Assembly (NCBI RefSeq): GCF_017654505.1
Contig: NC_054534.1
Location: forward strand, 10,333,071-10,397,070
Direction: 5' to 3'
Source of the DNA: Polyodon spathula
Taxonomy: Eukaryota > Chordata > Actinopteri > Acipenseriformes > Polyodontidae
DNA length: 64,000 bases
Below the pieces are notes generated by a model. The model made no database searches. It saw only the letters and a program-made list of their open reading frames with translations, and was not told the origin of the DNA. Below, piece after piece: positions 20,970 to 61,363 of the stretch (position 1 is the first letter of the stretch; each line of letters opens with the position of its first letter). The position numbers and the translations under genes were made by a program.

Positions 20970-22984
20970 TGAAAACAAAAGCAACACAAGACAGCTAAGA
21001 CCAGGCGTGTACAGCTTTACTGTTTATGTACGGGTCGCTCACTGGGCTAATAATTAATATGCAACTCAATCCTTGCACATTATAATATGCATGCATGTTA
21101 CAAAATACCCCTAAAGTTCGGACAGCTGTCATAGACACAAAAAATACGGAATTATTTCAAAAGACAATCAAAACATGCCTACCTTACCTGCTGCAGATCT
21201 GCATACACCACTTGAAAACCCCGAACTTTTCAACCAACACTTCGTCGTGTAAACTATTAAAAGAAAGTGTCTGCAATAAAATATTGACTATCACTTTATA
21301 ATGTCTGCATTTACTAAAGTATTTATTAGATACAGTAACAAATAACTCGCTCATTTATCTAGACATACTGTAAAAGCTTCCGATCCTCAGATTAGTCTAT
21401 GAAAAATAAATACAAACCCGTCTACACCGTGCTATGGTTGGCTAATTTGTTCAGCTACACACACACGAACCCACGGGCAGCTGTGCTCGTGATTGGTTGA
21501 GCTACACGTCAAACACAGAAGGAGCTGAATGCGCGAGCCTTACTGGGAGAGCGGGGTTTCAATGCGCGGAAGGTGGACGTGGATGAGCAGAAGCAGTATT
21601 TAATGCACAGATCAATCGTGAGAACAATATATCGCGCTAAATAGGGACTATTAGTTTCGCGCTCGTAGGATATTAGTTTCAGTTTTGTTTTTAATAGCAC
21701 ACAGACACAACTAGCAAACCCTCATTCAGCGGCTTTACCCGATTGATGAAGCGCTGGACAGGACCACGAAATGAACTGGTAACAGTTGTCCCATGTCTCA
21801 GGCTTAATATTTGATAATAATACTTAATTAATACTGGATGTGCTGATTTCTTTCCGGTGTGAAATGTCTGAAGCAAAGACTAATGCCCGTCTGATGCAAA
21901 GCGAGGGCCAGCATCACAATGTTGAACAGAACACTTTGGAAATAGTGATATTGCCTATGAATCGCCCGACGTGGTTATTATGGGACACCCTACATATACA
22001 ACTTAGAACATAACGAAAGAGAGGAGGCCATTCGCCGCGTCAATGCCCAACGTTTTCTATTTTAATACCCACTGATTCACCAGCATCACAGCATGGCTAG
22101 GTGACCGACGCTTCACCCTCACCGTGTAAAGAACGATGTGTCTCCAACCCCCGGCTGTGATTTGAATACCAGTAATTATACTAGCAGGTAACATTAACGG
22201 TTACAGCCCTGTAGTTTTCCATCTAGTTTATCTTCTGTCCTACTGACGTTCTCAGTTGTGTCACATGCGGCAGCTGCACGGTACTCTTGTCATTACTTTA
22301 CTGAGCCTATACTGCCATCTAGTGGCAAAAACACTGAATTTAAAAATACTGCACTGTTCAATATCGTCATGTTACTGAAGTAACAGCAACATGTAAACTT
22401 TTTTTTTTCAGTGTAATTTTGTCTTTATTTACGTACAAACGTTCTATTCTGAAGGATATTGGCAGTCTTTAATTTGCTTCAAAGGTCTGTTTAATCTTGC
22501 TGCATTGTATTTTACAACAGCCCTATACAAGGCATGACTTTAGATACACATACAGTATGTGCTGATTGGGTTGACTGCAGGCCCTGTTGAAAGCAACAGC
22601 TGAAGCTCAGTGTTCTCTCCCTAGGAAGAACCCCCAGCACTGCTCAGTGTGAACCAATGCTATCACTCTGTAAAATGTATGTGCCAATGCATTTCAATGA
22701 ATAGATTAACTTGTTGCATGCAGCATAGCCACCATGTCACTCATGTTAAAGAGATAACTACTTCAACATGTGTTTATTTTCTTTACCTGGTAAAACAGTA
22801 ATATTAATATTATTGTACTACAATATGAATACATCTAGCATACCGTTCTTTACTATTGCATTAACTACTACCCTCCAGCAAGCTTTGGGACTGACGTACC
22901 AATGTAGAGATCCTGTATGGTTCAATTCACAGCAGCAGTCTGGGCTTCCCTCTCTAAACACGAAACAAGACTGATTGTGGTGAA
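20970..22984. other. FANCG upstream region, no gene recognised
   Basis: This region holds the probable FANCG promoter: GATTGGTT (inverse CCAAT) and several CpGs occur around 21490-21580. Sequence just above the first coding exon (TTTTCAG before 20968) could be an acceptor, so a non-coding first exon further upstream is possible. A short CR1 3' scrap lies at about 22003-22060. No other coding segment is supported. Confidence 0.45.
22003..22060 (-). mobile_element. Short CR1 3'-end scrap
   Basis: The phrase TTAGAACATAACGAAAGAG followed by AGGAGGCCATTCG matches the terminal part of the CR1 copies elsewhere in the window, heavily truncated. Confidence 0.6.
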
Positions 22985-24535
22985 GAGTATTAGTGCTAAT
23001 CAGGCTTAGTTCATTCTGTGCACAATGCTCCACCTCTATTAATGCTGATCAGGCTTCGTTCATTCAGTGCACAGTGCTTCATCACCTCTATTAGTGCTGA
23101 TCAGGCTTTGTTCATTCAGTGCACAATGCTTCATCACCTCTATTAGTGCTGATCAGGCTTTGTTCATTCAGTGCACAATGCTTCATCACCTCTATTAGTG
23201 CTGATCAGGCTTTGTTCATTCAGTGCACAATGCTTCACCTCTATTAGTGCTGATCAGGCTTTGTTCATTCAGTGCACAATGCTTCCCCTCTATTAGTGCT
23301 GATCAGGCTTTGTTCATTCAGTGCACAATGCTTCATCACCTCTATTAGTGCTGATCAGGCTTTGTTCATTCAGTGCACAATGCTTCACCTCTATTAGTGC
23401 TGATCAGGCTTTGTTCATTCAGTGCACAATGCTTCATCACCTCTATTAGTGCTGATCAGGTTTTGTTCATTCAGTGCACAATGCTTCCCCTCTATTAGTG
23501 CTGATCAGGTTTTGTTCATTCAGTGCACAATGCTTCACCTCTATTAGTGCTGATCAGGTTTTGTTCATTCAGTGCACAATGCTTCCCCTCTATTAGTGCT
23601 GATCAGGCTTTGTTCATTCAGTGCACAATGCTTCACCTCTATTAGTGCTGATCAGGTTTTGTTCATTCAGTGCACAATGCTTCCCCTCTATTAGTGCTGA
23701 TCAGGCTTCGTTCATTCAGTGCACAATGCTTCACCTCTATTAGTGCTGATCAGGCTTTGTTCATTCAGTGCACAATGCTTCATCACCTCTATTAGTGCTG
23801 ATCAGGCTTCATTCATTCAGTGCACAATGCTTCATCTCTATTAGTGCTGATCAGGCTTTGTTCATTCAGTGCACAATGCTTCATCACCTCTATTAGTGCT
23901 GATCAGGCTTCGTTCATTCAGTGCACAATGCTTCATCTCTATTAGTGCTGATCAGGCTTTGTTCATTCAGTGCACAGTGCTTCATCACCTCTATTAGTGC
24001 TGATCAGGTTTTGTTCATTCAGTGCACAATGCTTCCCCTCTATTAATGCTGATCAGGCTTCGTTCATTCAGTGCACAATGCTTCACCTCTATTAGTGCTG
24101 ATCAGGCTTTGTTCATTCAGTGCACAATGCTTCATCACCTCTATTAGAGCTGATCAGGCTTTGTTCATTCAGTGCACAATGCTTCATCTCTATTAGTGCT
24201 GATCAGGTTTTGTTCATTCAGTGCACAATGCTTCATCACCTCTATTAGTGCTGATCAGGCTTCGTTCATTCAGTGCACAATGCTTCACCTCTATTAGTGC
24301 TGATCAGGCTTTGTTCATTCAGTGCACAATGCTTCATCACCTCTATTAGTGCTGATCAGGCTTCGTTCATTCAGTGCACAATGCTTCATCTCTATTAGTG
24401 CTGATCAGGCTTTGTTCATTCAGTGCACAGTGCTTCACCTCTATTAGTGCTGATCAGGGTTCATTCAGTGCACAATGCACCTGTATAGTGCTGATCAGGC
24501 TTTGTTCAGTGCACAATGCTTCACCTCTAATTGGT
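22985..24535. repeat. 1.55-kb satellite, about 30 copies of a 47-53 bp unit
   Basis: The unit contains ATTAGTGCTGATCAGGCTT, TTCATTCAGTGCACAATGC and an optional CATCA that gives two length classes (about 48 and 53). Copies are highly similar, with degenerate units at the right end. It lies between FANCG and eef2. Confidence 0.95.
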
Positions 24536-24616
24536 TCCCCAACACTACAATCAGCCTTGAGGAGTCTTTCCAGAAGCATTTTTCTTTCCTAGAATAATTA
24601 GTAAGCCAGGCACATA

Positions 24617-25922
24617 ATAAGAACATAAGAACATAAGAAAGTTTACAAACGAGAGGAGGCCATTCGGCCCATCTTGCTCGTTTGGTTGTTAGTAGCTTAT
24701 TGATCCCAAAATCTCATCAAGCAGCTTCTTGAAGGATCCCAGGGTGTCAGCTTCAACAACATTATTGGGGAGTTGATTCCAGACCCTCACAATTCTCTGT
24801 GTAAAAAAGTGCCTCCTATTTTCTGTTCTGAATGCCCCTTTGTCTAATCTCCATTTGTGACCCCTGGTGCTTGTTTCTTTTTTCAGGCTGAAAAAGTCCC
24901 TTGGGTCGACACTGGCAAGTTTTAACACTACTTCCCTTGATTTAAATTTAAAACACTTTTCACAATGTATCCGAGCATCTTGTTAGCCTTTTTTATAGCT
25001 TCCCCACATTGTCTAGATGAAGACATTTTTGAGTCAACAAAAACTCCTAGGTCTTTTTCATAGATTCCTTCTCCAATTTCAGTATCTCCCATATGATATT
25101 TATAATGTACATTTTTATTTCCTGCGTGCAGTACCTTACACTTTTCTCTATTAAATGTCATTTGCCATGTGTCTGCCCAGTTCTGAATCTTGTCTAGATC
25201 ATTTTGAATGACCTTTGCTGCTGCAACAGTGTTTGCCACTCCTCCTACTTTTGTGTCGTCTGCAAATTTAACAAGTTTGCTCACTATACCAGAATCTAAA
25301 TCATTAATGTAGATTAGGAATAGCAGAGGACCTAATACTGATCCCTGTGGTACACCACTGGTTACCACACTCCATTCTGAGGTTTTTCCTCTAATAAGTA
25401 CTTTCTGTTTTTTATGTTAACCACTCCCTAATCCATGTACATGTGTTTCCTTGAATCCCAACTGCGTTCAGTTTGAGAATTAATCTTTTGTGCGGGACTT
25501 TGTCTAAAGCTTTCTGGAAATCTAAATAAACCATGTCATATGCTTTGCAATTATCCATTATGTTGCATCCTCAAAAAAATCAAGCAAGTTAGTTAGACAC
25601 GATCTCCCTTTCCTAAAACCATGCTGACTGTCTCCCAGGACCCTGTTACCATATAGGTAATTTTCCATTTTGGATCTTATTATAGTTTCCATAAGTTTGC
25701 ATATAATAGAAGTCAGGCTTACTGGTCTGTAGTTACCTGGTTCAGTTTTGTTTCCCTTTTTGTGGATCGGTATTACGTTTGCAATTTTCCAGTCTGTCGG
25801 TACCACCCCTGTGTCAAGAGACTGCTGCATGATCTTGGTTAGCGGTTTGTAAATTACTTCTTTCATTTCTTTGAGTACTACTGGGAGGATCTCATCCGGC
25901 CCAGGGGATTTGTTGATCACAT
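24617..25922 (-). mobile_element. CR1 LINE copy B, internally deleted
   Basis: Very similar to copy A, including GVPQGSVLGPLLFLIYINDL and KFADDTK. It extends slightly further 5' (SPGPDEILPVVLKEM). A deletion of roughly 300 bases near 24917 joins the 3' coding end to sequence upstream of it. Another short deletion near 25560 breaks the frame. Non-functional. It is intergenic, between the satellite and the eef2 promoter. Confidence 0.92.
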
Positions 25923-26379
25923 AATGATCTAAGCTGACACCACATTAGAGAATCATGCAGAAAGCAGATTAGGATATGTGTCCGTAGATACAACACACTG
26001 GAGTTCTCTGCAGCCAATTGATATTGAAAACAGATTCCTCTGAATAAAACAAATGAAGCCCAAAGAGCATGCTATCATTCCCTGTAGGGAATTAAAGCAC
26101 AAACGCCTCTACTTGACATAAGTTCTTCTACTGTGCAGTCAACTCGTGTTCATTATACTGGTCATGCTGCTTCAGTTTAAAGTCCCTTTACTTTAGTGTC
26201 AAGTTGTCTGCACTATTAAACGAAACTGCTGCAAACCAATACCAGGGTATCCAGCAGCACTAGGATACCAGTACAGCAAATCGTATGCTCCACTCCAATA
26301 CCAAATGCTTTCTGCTCAGAAACTGCTAGGATTTTCAGAAGGGTTGTCTTTTCAAATTCGTGCTATTACTGTTTTTACT

Positions 26380-26602
26380 GAGTGTGTCCAGAGCGCTTGC
26401 TTCAGAAGTGGGTCAAGTTGGTTCGTATGACGACTGTAGTTCACACATGACCTACAGCGTACTGGGTGCAGCAGTATAAGCATATATCTCCCGTCATTCA
26501 CTGTCAGTCTCCATTCCACTCCTCAACGACAGAGGTACAACTGTCTCTATTTAACAGTTAACTGCGGCGGCCGAAGTGCGAATTCTGCAGCGTTCATCCA
26601 AA
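26380..26602 (+). promoter_or_regulatory. Putative eef2 promoter and 5' UTR
   Basis: This is the sequence directly upstream of the eef2 start codon. It includes pyrimidine-rich stretches (GTCTCCATTCCACTCCTC; ACTGTCTCTATTTAAC) that could provide a 5' terminal oligopyrimidine start, as expected for a translation factor mRNA, and a small CpG cluster (GCGGCGGCCG). The transcription start was not determined. Confidence 0.45.
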
Positions 26603-37559
<10,957 letters not shown>

Positions 37560-37830
37560 ACACGCTTGCATCTGTCACCTCTCATGCACTTTAAAAAAAA
37601 TCACACATCACAGGTAACATCTCCGCAAAAATAAATACAGCTTTATAGACATGTTCAGTATTGTAAAATCACCTTTAAAAAAAAAAGTAAAAAAAATAAA
37701 TAATAAAATGTAACTGCTGTTTTTTACTGTTCTATTTTTCATTCATGAAACTTATAATTTTAAATTCTGTGCAAGAATCTCCAAAACAAGTTACTGAAGA
37801 TTTAGTTTGCATGTGAAAAATAAAATAAGG
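37560..37830 (+). terminator. eef2 3' UTR with candidate polyadenylation signals
   Basis: AATAAA-type hexamers occur near 37630, 37695-37705 and 37815, downstream of the stop codon. The first, about 70 bases after the stop, would give a short 3' UTR. Which is used cannot be told from sequence. Confidence 0.6.
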
Positions 37831-38819
37831 TGTTGGTGGTGGGGATCTCTCCTGTTTACTATGTAAATCACACCATAAACAGGTGAATGGGCTTATACTG
37901 GCAGTCTCTAGCAACCACGCAATCACACCTTCTGATTCTGTGTTTAACTAGAACAACCACATCAAGCCAACAGGACAGAGGTGCAAAAGATGTGGTTCAG
38001 CATTTATACATGTGCATACAAAGCAGCTGTATAAATGGTTACAAATTAATATTTCAGTTTCATACAATTGACTCCAGCCCACCGATGGACTATGGACTGT
38101 GTTTTTTTGTCTGGTCCCCCCCCCCATGCACTCAGCAATTGTAACAACCACAACAAAATTAAACTGGTTGTCTAATGAGCCCTTACTGAAAATATCATCT
38201 GGTGTAAAAACAGAAACAATCCTGATCTATACCAAAACCTAAAGAGCAGGATTCAAGGAAGCCATTCTGGCCAAGCTGGAATAAAAGAGGAAAACTAGTG
38301 ACCAGGACCGAGCATTATGGGGAATCAAGGGCATTGCAACTCGACAGTTACTGCAGCACCCCTCAAATTACTGCTAGGAAAAATTCTGAACACTCCAACT
38401 TCACGTACAAATCAATGTGTTAATACCTGTGTGATCTGTTTGAACTATGTAGCACTTGCATACTGAATCAGATATTTGAGAAAACTGCATGGCCTAGCAA
38501 TCTAAAGCACTGTGGTCAATACTCCGACACATGGGTACAAACCAGTGGGGTTCTGTTTTTACTTTTAATAGTTAAAAAAAAGAAAAATAGCTTTCATCTG
38601 TCCAAATATATTTCACATGTGTACAAGAGAGATAATACAATATGCTAACTTGGCCTTTTTTGTACATGTGAAATGCTTTCAGAGCAATATTAATTCCCAT
38701 AAACCACCGTCTGAAGTAAGTGGTACGACGAGATTGCCTATCTGGTTCACTGTGAAGGATTTCCAAGGATTCAATCGAGGGAGTGCCTATGCAGCTTAAT
38801 CTGTATTAGCAGTATGTAA

Positions 38820-39006
38820 AGAAACAAGCTCCCCCCCTCGCAGGGGTCACTGAATCACTATGAGGCGATCCATCCCTAGAACATTACCAGCACAAGGGCC
38901 AATGCAATGCTGCCTGTCCCCAGCCAGGATCAGTACTAGTGCAAACAGGCTTTGAATCACACTCACCCTGCAGTCCAAGCCACAGTGCTTTTACTACTGT
39001 GGACCC
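38820..39006 (-). mobile_element. tRNA-derived SINE, related to the copy at 12185
   Basis: On the minus strand an A-box-like AGTAGTAAAAGCACTG and the phrase CTTGGACTGCAGGG match the head of the SINE at 12185-12480. A B-box-like GTGATTCAAAG follows at the right distance. The body is shorter and differs. Confidence 0.5.
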
Positions 39007-39326
39007 GCCCACATGGTCTACATACAGCACAGTACATACAATTTTATTGAAAAGTTTTTGTTATTTTTTATTATTATTGCTGTGTGTAACCGAGTCAATC
39101 AAGAAATTGAAAAAAAGTATAATTATTATTTTTTCTTTTTTGATTTTAGAAAGTTGTTGAGCTGCAGGTGAACACCACCTCAGGTGCGTCTCAGAAATGC
39201 ACTCATTTGAGTTTCAACGTTTGTACAGAAAACAATTATTAACTTACACATAACTAACATTGCCATTTTAGGGTCTGGTATGTACATTCAATGTCCATTT
39301 TGTTTTTATTCAAAAAGGCATAAATG

Positions 39327-39330
<4 letters not shown>

Positions 39331-39391
<61 letters not shown>

Positions 39392-39420
39392 ATATATCTA
39401 GATAATATAATATATATATT
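39331..39420. repeat. (TA)n microsatellite
   Basis: A TA-repeat run with a few interruptions, in the likely pias2 3' UTR or intergenic DNA. Confidence 0.95.
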
Positions 39421-39588
39421 TTGTTTTTTTAAATTATTTTGACTTTTTTCAATTTTCCTTTTTTGTTAAATGCATGTAAAAACAATGGGCAAGTTTGTTT
39501 GGTGGCAGCATTTCATACTGCTCTGCAGAGGAGAGGGGTGAGGTGTGGTGGGTGGTCAATCACACTTCAAGTGTCATCTAAAAAGTCA

Positions 39589-56402
<16,814 letters not shown>

Positions 56403-56570
56403 TTTCTTGCCGCGACCATCCTGCACCTCGCCAGGTCTTCGGCCACGTGACCAGGGAAGGGCGTCCCAGCAACACGGTTCAATCAATGCACTGTAAATTA
56501 CTCCTGAATTTGGTTCGTCGCTGGAGGGACTAAACAGCGTTCTAGCTAGGATTATAGTATACACACATTC
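56403..56570 (-). promoter_or_regulatory. Putative pias2 promoter and 5' UTR
   Basis: A small CpG-rich stretch upstream of the pias2 start codon contains a palindromic E-box (CACGTG, 56444-56449), a USF/MYC-type site. The start context on the minus strand is AGAAAATGGC, which also resembles a YY1 site. No TATA box was seen. Confidence 0.5.
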
Positions 56571-57287
56571 TGTACTATCGTGATACCAATTGCAATGTAA
56601 AACTCACAGTTAGTAAGGTAAGGTTGTCTGATCAATTATTGGTGTTTACTGCAGAAATGATTGGCATATTAGACATTTAGCCATATGGAATGGTTAAATG
56701 ATGTCAGACCTGAGAGAGTAATATTCTCTTCTATTATGGCAATTGAATCAGGGGTATCTAAGGCTAGACAGGATATTGTATGGGAAAACAGACATCTGTA
56801 TAACGCGTTGTTTTATAAAAGAATAAGTGTGATTTTTATTTGGATTCATATATTGGAATAAGGGGAAATGAAAGAGGAGATTTAATGGCAAAAATTCAAC
56901 ACAACAGGATCCAATAGACATGAACATTTCATAGGGTAGGACAGATGTACACAGCATTGTCAAGACGAAGGTTTTGATAAAATGACAAGAACAGTGGAAT
57001 AGTGATGAAAAAGGGAGACATTGTTTTAACATTTGTCCAGTGGTTGATAAGAAGGTACACAAGAGAGGAAATAATCTGGAGTAGAATTAGAGTAGGACAT
57101 TGTGCCATTAATAAATATTGTGCCTTAATATCAGGGGGCGGAGGGGTGCACCTGGTCAAGAACAAGGGACAGAGGGCTGTGGTTGGTCAGGGTTATTACG
57201 TTGGTCAGATGTTGTTGGCGGGCTAATGGCTATTTAAGGGAGCCTGCGACAGTGTAGCCAGATTGGTGGTTTTCCAGCCAGATTTTG

Positions 57288-57346
<59 letters not shown>

Positions 57347-57428
57347 AATAATGTACTGTATCAACTTAAACCAAAAATGTGAAGCAAAATATATATTACA
57401 TAGCCATAACTAGCTATGAGTATATACA
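56571..57428. other. Upstream flank of pias2, no gene recognised
   Basis: Overlapping short open frames on both strands show no recognisable domain. An (ATT)n run lies at about 57287-57343. Confidence 0.5.
57287..57343. repeat. (ATT)n microsatellite
   Basis: A long trinucleotide run ending in ATTAATAATAAT. Confidence 0.95.
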
Positions 57429-57581
57429 TACAGTGCCTGTAGAAAGTCTACACCCACTTAAACTTTTTTTCACATTTTGTTTTGTCACTGCCTCAGAGTT
57501 TCATGCATTTAAATGAGGATTTTTTTTCCCCACTTATCTACACACCATACTCCACACTGTTAAGGGGGGAAAAGTTTTGAG

Positions 57582-58458
57582 TTAATACTTGGTGGAAGAA
57601 CCTTTGGCAGCAATTCCAGCTGTGAGTCTGTTGGGATAGGTCTCTACCAACTTTGCACACCTACATTTGGCAATATTTGACCATTCTTCTTTACAAAACT
57701 GTTCAAGCTCTGTCAAGTTCCTTGGGGAGCGTTGATGGACAGCAATCTTCAAGTCATGCCACAAATTTTCGATTGGATTGTAGGTCGGGGCTCTGACTGG
57801 GCTACTCAAGGACTGTTACCTTTTTGCTCCTTAGCCACTCCAGTGTAGCTTTGGCTGTGTGCTTCGGGTCATTGTCATGCTGAAAGGTGAACTTCCGTCC
57901 CAGTTTCAGCTTTCTTGCAGAGTGCAGCAGGTGTTCCTCAAGGACTTCTCTGTACTTTGCTCCATTCATTTTCCCTTCTATCCTGACAAGTGCCCCAGTC
58001 CCTGCCGATGAGAAACATCCCCATAACATGATGCTGCCACCACCATGCTTCACAATAGGGATGGTGTTCTTTGGGTGATGCGCTGTGTTGGGTTTGCGCC
58101 ACACATAATGCTTTGCATTTAGGCCAAAAAGTTTAATTTTAGTTTCATCAGACCACAAAACTGTTTGCCACATGGCTACAGAATCTCTTGAGTGTTTTTT
58201 TGCATACTTCAAACGGGATTCAAGGTGGGCTTTCTTGAGTAATGGCTTCCTTCTTGCCACCCTACCATACAGGCCAGATTTGTGGAGTGCTTGGGATATT
58301 GTTGTCACATGCATACTTTGACCAGTCTTGGCCATAAAAGCCTGTAGCTCTTGCAAAGTTGCCATTGGCCTCTTTGTAGCCTCTCTGATCAGTCTCCTTC
58401 TTGCTCGGAGGGACGGCCTAATCTTGGCAGGATCTTGGTGGTGCCATACACCTTCCAC
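57582..58458 (-). pseudogene. Tc1 transposase pseudogene
   Basis: The minus strand encodes [18 protein letters not shown], then the DDE triad positions: Asp in [11 protein letters not shown], Asp in [16 protein letters not shown] and Glu in NPIENLWHDL. The 34-residue spacing type (DD34E) is consistent. A frameshift near 57802-57809 splits the frame, and the N-terminal DNA-binding half is mostly missing. Inactive. Confidence 0.85.
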
Positions 58459-58705
58459 TGCTTAATAATCATCTTGACCGTGCTCCAGTGGATATCAAGG
58501 CCTTTGATATTTTTTTATACCCATCCCCTGATCTGTGCCTTCAGGATTGCTATTACAAGGGGGGTGGACACTTATCCAACCAAGCTATTTCAGTTTTTAT
58601 TTTTAATTAATTTTCTACAAATTTCTAGAATATTTTTTTCACTTGGAAGTTGTGGCATAGGATGTGTAGATAAATGAAAGAAAAAAAATCATTTAAAGCA
58701 TTTTA

Positions 58706-59940
58706 CATGGTTTTGGGAAAGGGAGATCGTGTCTAACTAACTTGCTTGATTTTTTTGAGGATGCAACATCGATAATGGATAATTGCAAAGCATATGACAT
58801 GGTTTATTTAGATTTCCAGAAAGCTTTTGACAAAGTCCCGCACAAAAGATTAATTCTCAAACTGAACGCAGTAGGGATTCAAGGAAACACATGTACATGG
58901 ATTAGGGAGTGGTTAACATGTAGAAAACAGAAAGTACTGATTAGAGGAAAAACCTCAGAATGGAGTGTGGTAACCAGTGGTGTACCACAGGGATCAGTAT
59001 TAGGTCCTCTGCTATTCCTAATCTACATTAATGATTTAGATTCTGGTATAGTAAGCAAACTTGTTAAAAATTGTTAAAAAAAAGTAGGAGGAGTGGCAAA
59101 CACTGTTGCAGCAGCAAAGGTCATTCAAAATGATCTAGACAAGATTCAGAACTGGGCAGACACATGGCAAATTACATTTAATAGAGAAAAGTGTAAGGTA
59201 CTGCACGCAGGAAATAAAAATGTACATTATAAATATCATATGGGAGATATTGAAATTGGAGAAGGAATCTATGAAAAAGACCTAGGAGTTTTTGTTGACT
59301 CAGAAATGTCTTCATCTAGACAATGTGGGGAAGCTATAAAAAAGGCTAACAAGATGCTTGGATACATTGTGAAAAGTGTCGAATTTAAATCAAGGGAAGT
59401 AATGTTAAAACTGTACAATGCACTAGTAAGACCTCATCTTGAATATTGTGTGCAGTTCTGGTCACCTCGCTATAAAAAAGATATTGCTGCTCTAGAAAGA
59501 GTGCAGAGAAGAGCGACCAGAATTATTCCTGGCTTAAAAGGCATGTCATATGCAGACAGGCTAAAAGAATTGAATCTGTTCAGTCTTGAACAAAGAAGAC
59601 TACGTGACGACCTAATTCAAGCATTCAGAATTCTAAAAGGTATTGACAGTGTCGACCCAAGGGACTTTTTCAGCCTGAAAAAAGAAACAAGGACCAGGGG
59701 TCACAAATGGAGATTAGACAAAGGCGCATTCAGAACAGAAAATAGGAGGCACTTTTTTACACAGAGAATTGTGAGGGTCTGGAATCAACTCCCCAGTAAT
59801 GTTGTTGAAGCTGACACCCTGGGATCCTTCAAGAAGCTGCTTGATGAGATTCTGGGATCAATAAACTACTAACAACCAAATGAGCAAGATGGGCCGAATG
59901 CCCTCCTCTCGTTTGTAAACTTTCTTATGTTCTTATATTC
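58706..59940 (+). mobile_element. CR1 LINE copy C, inserted in a Tc1 element
   Basis: The plus strand encodes GVPQGSVLGPLLFLIYINDL and, in another frame, ALVRPHLEYCVQFWSPRYKK, ending in the TTCTTATG repeat tail. Near 59070 the segment that should carry the catalytic FADD box is deleted and replaced by an A-rich stretch, breaking the frame. It is 5'-truncated like copies A and B. Confidence 0.92.
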
Positions 59941-60639
59941 TAATTCCAAGCTATAAGGCAACAAAAGGTGAAAATTTTGAAAGGGGGTGTAGACTTTCTA
60001 TAGAGACTGTACATATATAAAGCAACAATCACTTTTATTTTGCATAAAAGCACAGGATACACTAGCCAGCAATACTTCTCAGCAAGTCAGGTGATCCCCA
60101 TCCCTGCTAGCATGCAGGCTACCTCTTTTCTATCCTACAGCATTATAGATTAACCCTGACCAGCCACTGGCCGCTATCAGCCCAACTCCCCTGGCTCCTG
60201 CCAGTTAAATGGAATGACCGGGGAGCCTTTTCCTGCTCTTGGTAGGGGTCAGCACTGGTGCAAGGTTGCACCAATATTCCAGGATAGGGGAACAGTGTCT
60301 GCAGCAGTGTAAGCGGTCCTATGCACGGGAAGCACGGCTGCAGACCGCGCAGCATAGCTCGGCAAAGCAGCATAGTTCAGTGGAAGCACAGACGCACACT
60401 CAAACAATGTCCCAGCATCAGCTCTTTGTTACAATATACTAAATCACTTATAAAAACGGCTATGCTAATCAAAATATGTTTAGGGGCTAACTTAAAAGGC
60501 TAACTTGGCTGGTGGCATTTCCAAGATATAAATTTAAAAAATCTAGCCATGGTCCGTCAAGTATTTTTGTATAATACATGACTGTGCTGTCAACTTGCTG
60601 AGCACGCTACTACAGTTTTGTACTTTAAAAATGTGAATA

Positions 60640-60970
60640 CAAAATAGCAAAACCAGGACAATTTAACAATTTTACTGTTTGTGACTGGGACAGGAATTGA
60701 AGGCTGTATACTGGGATAATCCCAGTTTTCCCGGGACGTCTGGTAACCCTAAGCGTAGTTACAGCTAGAGAGTCGGGGACAGTCTTCTCCAGAGGGTTGG
60801 TTACCAATACTTCACATGTTGACAGTGTTGTTATTGGGGGAGGAACAGGCAAATCCAGAGAGGTACTGAGAAGAGACAGAATGTTAGGGTTACCAGACAT
60901 CCCAGGATAACTGGTATTGTCCCAGTTTTCAGACTTATTTTTGTCCTGGTCGGAAAGTGTTTGTACACTA
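60640..60970. repeat. Two diverged copies of a small repeat in inverted orientation
   Basis: The left copy ends GGGACGTCTGGTAACCCTAA (near 60752). The right copy starts TTAGGGTTACCAGACATCCC (near 60886). Both have CCCAGTTTT and GTCC(C/T)GG phrases inside. About 135 bases separate them. They may be two solo copies or the two ends of one element. Confidence 0.6.
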
Positions 60971-61309
60971 TTTTTGGATTAGAAGTATTTATTATTTTTT
61001 TTCACTTATCACAGTTGGGTACGTTTAATTGTAAAAAACTGTTTTAACTAAAAACAAATATCCATACAAAATGACATATACAAATAAAGTATGAACAGTG
61101 ATGCACATGTACCCCCAGTGACATTAGCCCGCACACATTGTATCATGAGGGATGGCCACACGAAGCACAAGGTGACCTGTATTTGCCAAAAATAAGCAGT
61201 GAGGCTAAGGACCCATTTAGTGAATGTTATATCTACACAGAATTCGATCAAAAGGAACCACCAATTACTCAAGAATGGACAATAGGCCTGCGCTGGGCTC
61301 CATGTAACA

Positions 61310-61316
61310 CACACAT

Positions 61317-61360
<44 letters not shown>
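61310..61360. repeat. (CA)n microsatellite
   Basis: An uninterrupted CA run. Confidence 0.97.

Positions 61361-61363
<3 letters not shown>

Larger units (their letters stand above)
37831..39588. other. Intergenic region between convergent eef2 and pias2 3' ends
   Basis: No coding segment is supported. It contains a tRNA-derived SINE (38820-39006) and a TA microsatellite. The pias2 3' UTR on the minus strand should begin at 39588 and run downward; candidate minus-strand AATAAA signals (TTTATT on plus) occur near 39310 and 39045. Confidence 0.5.
57429..60011 (-). mobile_element. Tc1-like element split by a CR1 insertion
   Basis: The left end TACAGTGCCTGTAGAAAGTC matches the inverse of the right end (GTGTAGACTTTCTATAGAG, then ACTGTA, ending at 60011). 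Removing 58706-59940 restores a continuous element of about 1.35 kb. The flanking halves (GATAAATGAAAG and AAGGCAACAAAAGGTG) line up with the left repeat. The minus strand carries the transposase remnant. Confidence 0.85.

Noticed and set aside
22985..24535. Regular repeats resembling a CRISPR array
   Set aside because: Units are head-to-tail with no unique spacers, in a vertebrate genome, with no cas genes.
26566..26600. eef2 5' UTR stretch (GCGGCCG...GAATTCTGCAG) resembling a cloning-vector polylinker
   Set aside because: NotI, EcoRI and PstI-like sites occur close together, but the spacing differs from common vectors and the sequence runs straight into a proper eef2 first exon and donor. 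Chance is the simpler explanation, though a vector screen would settle it.
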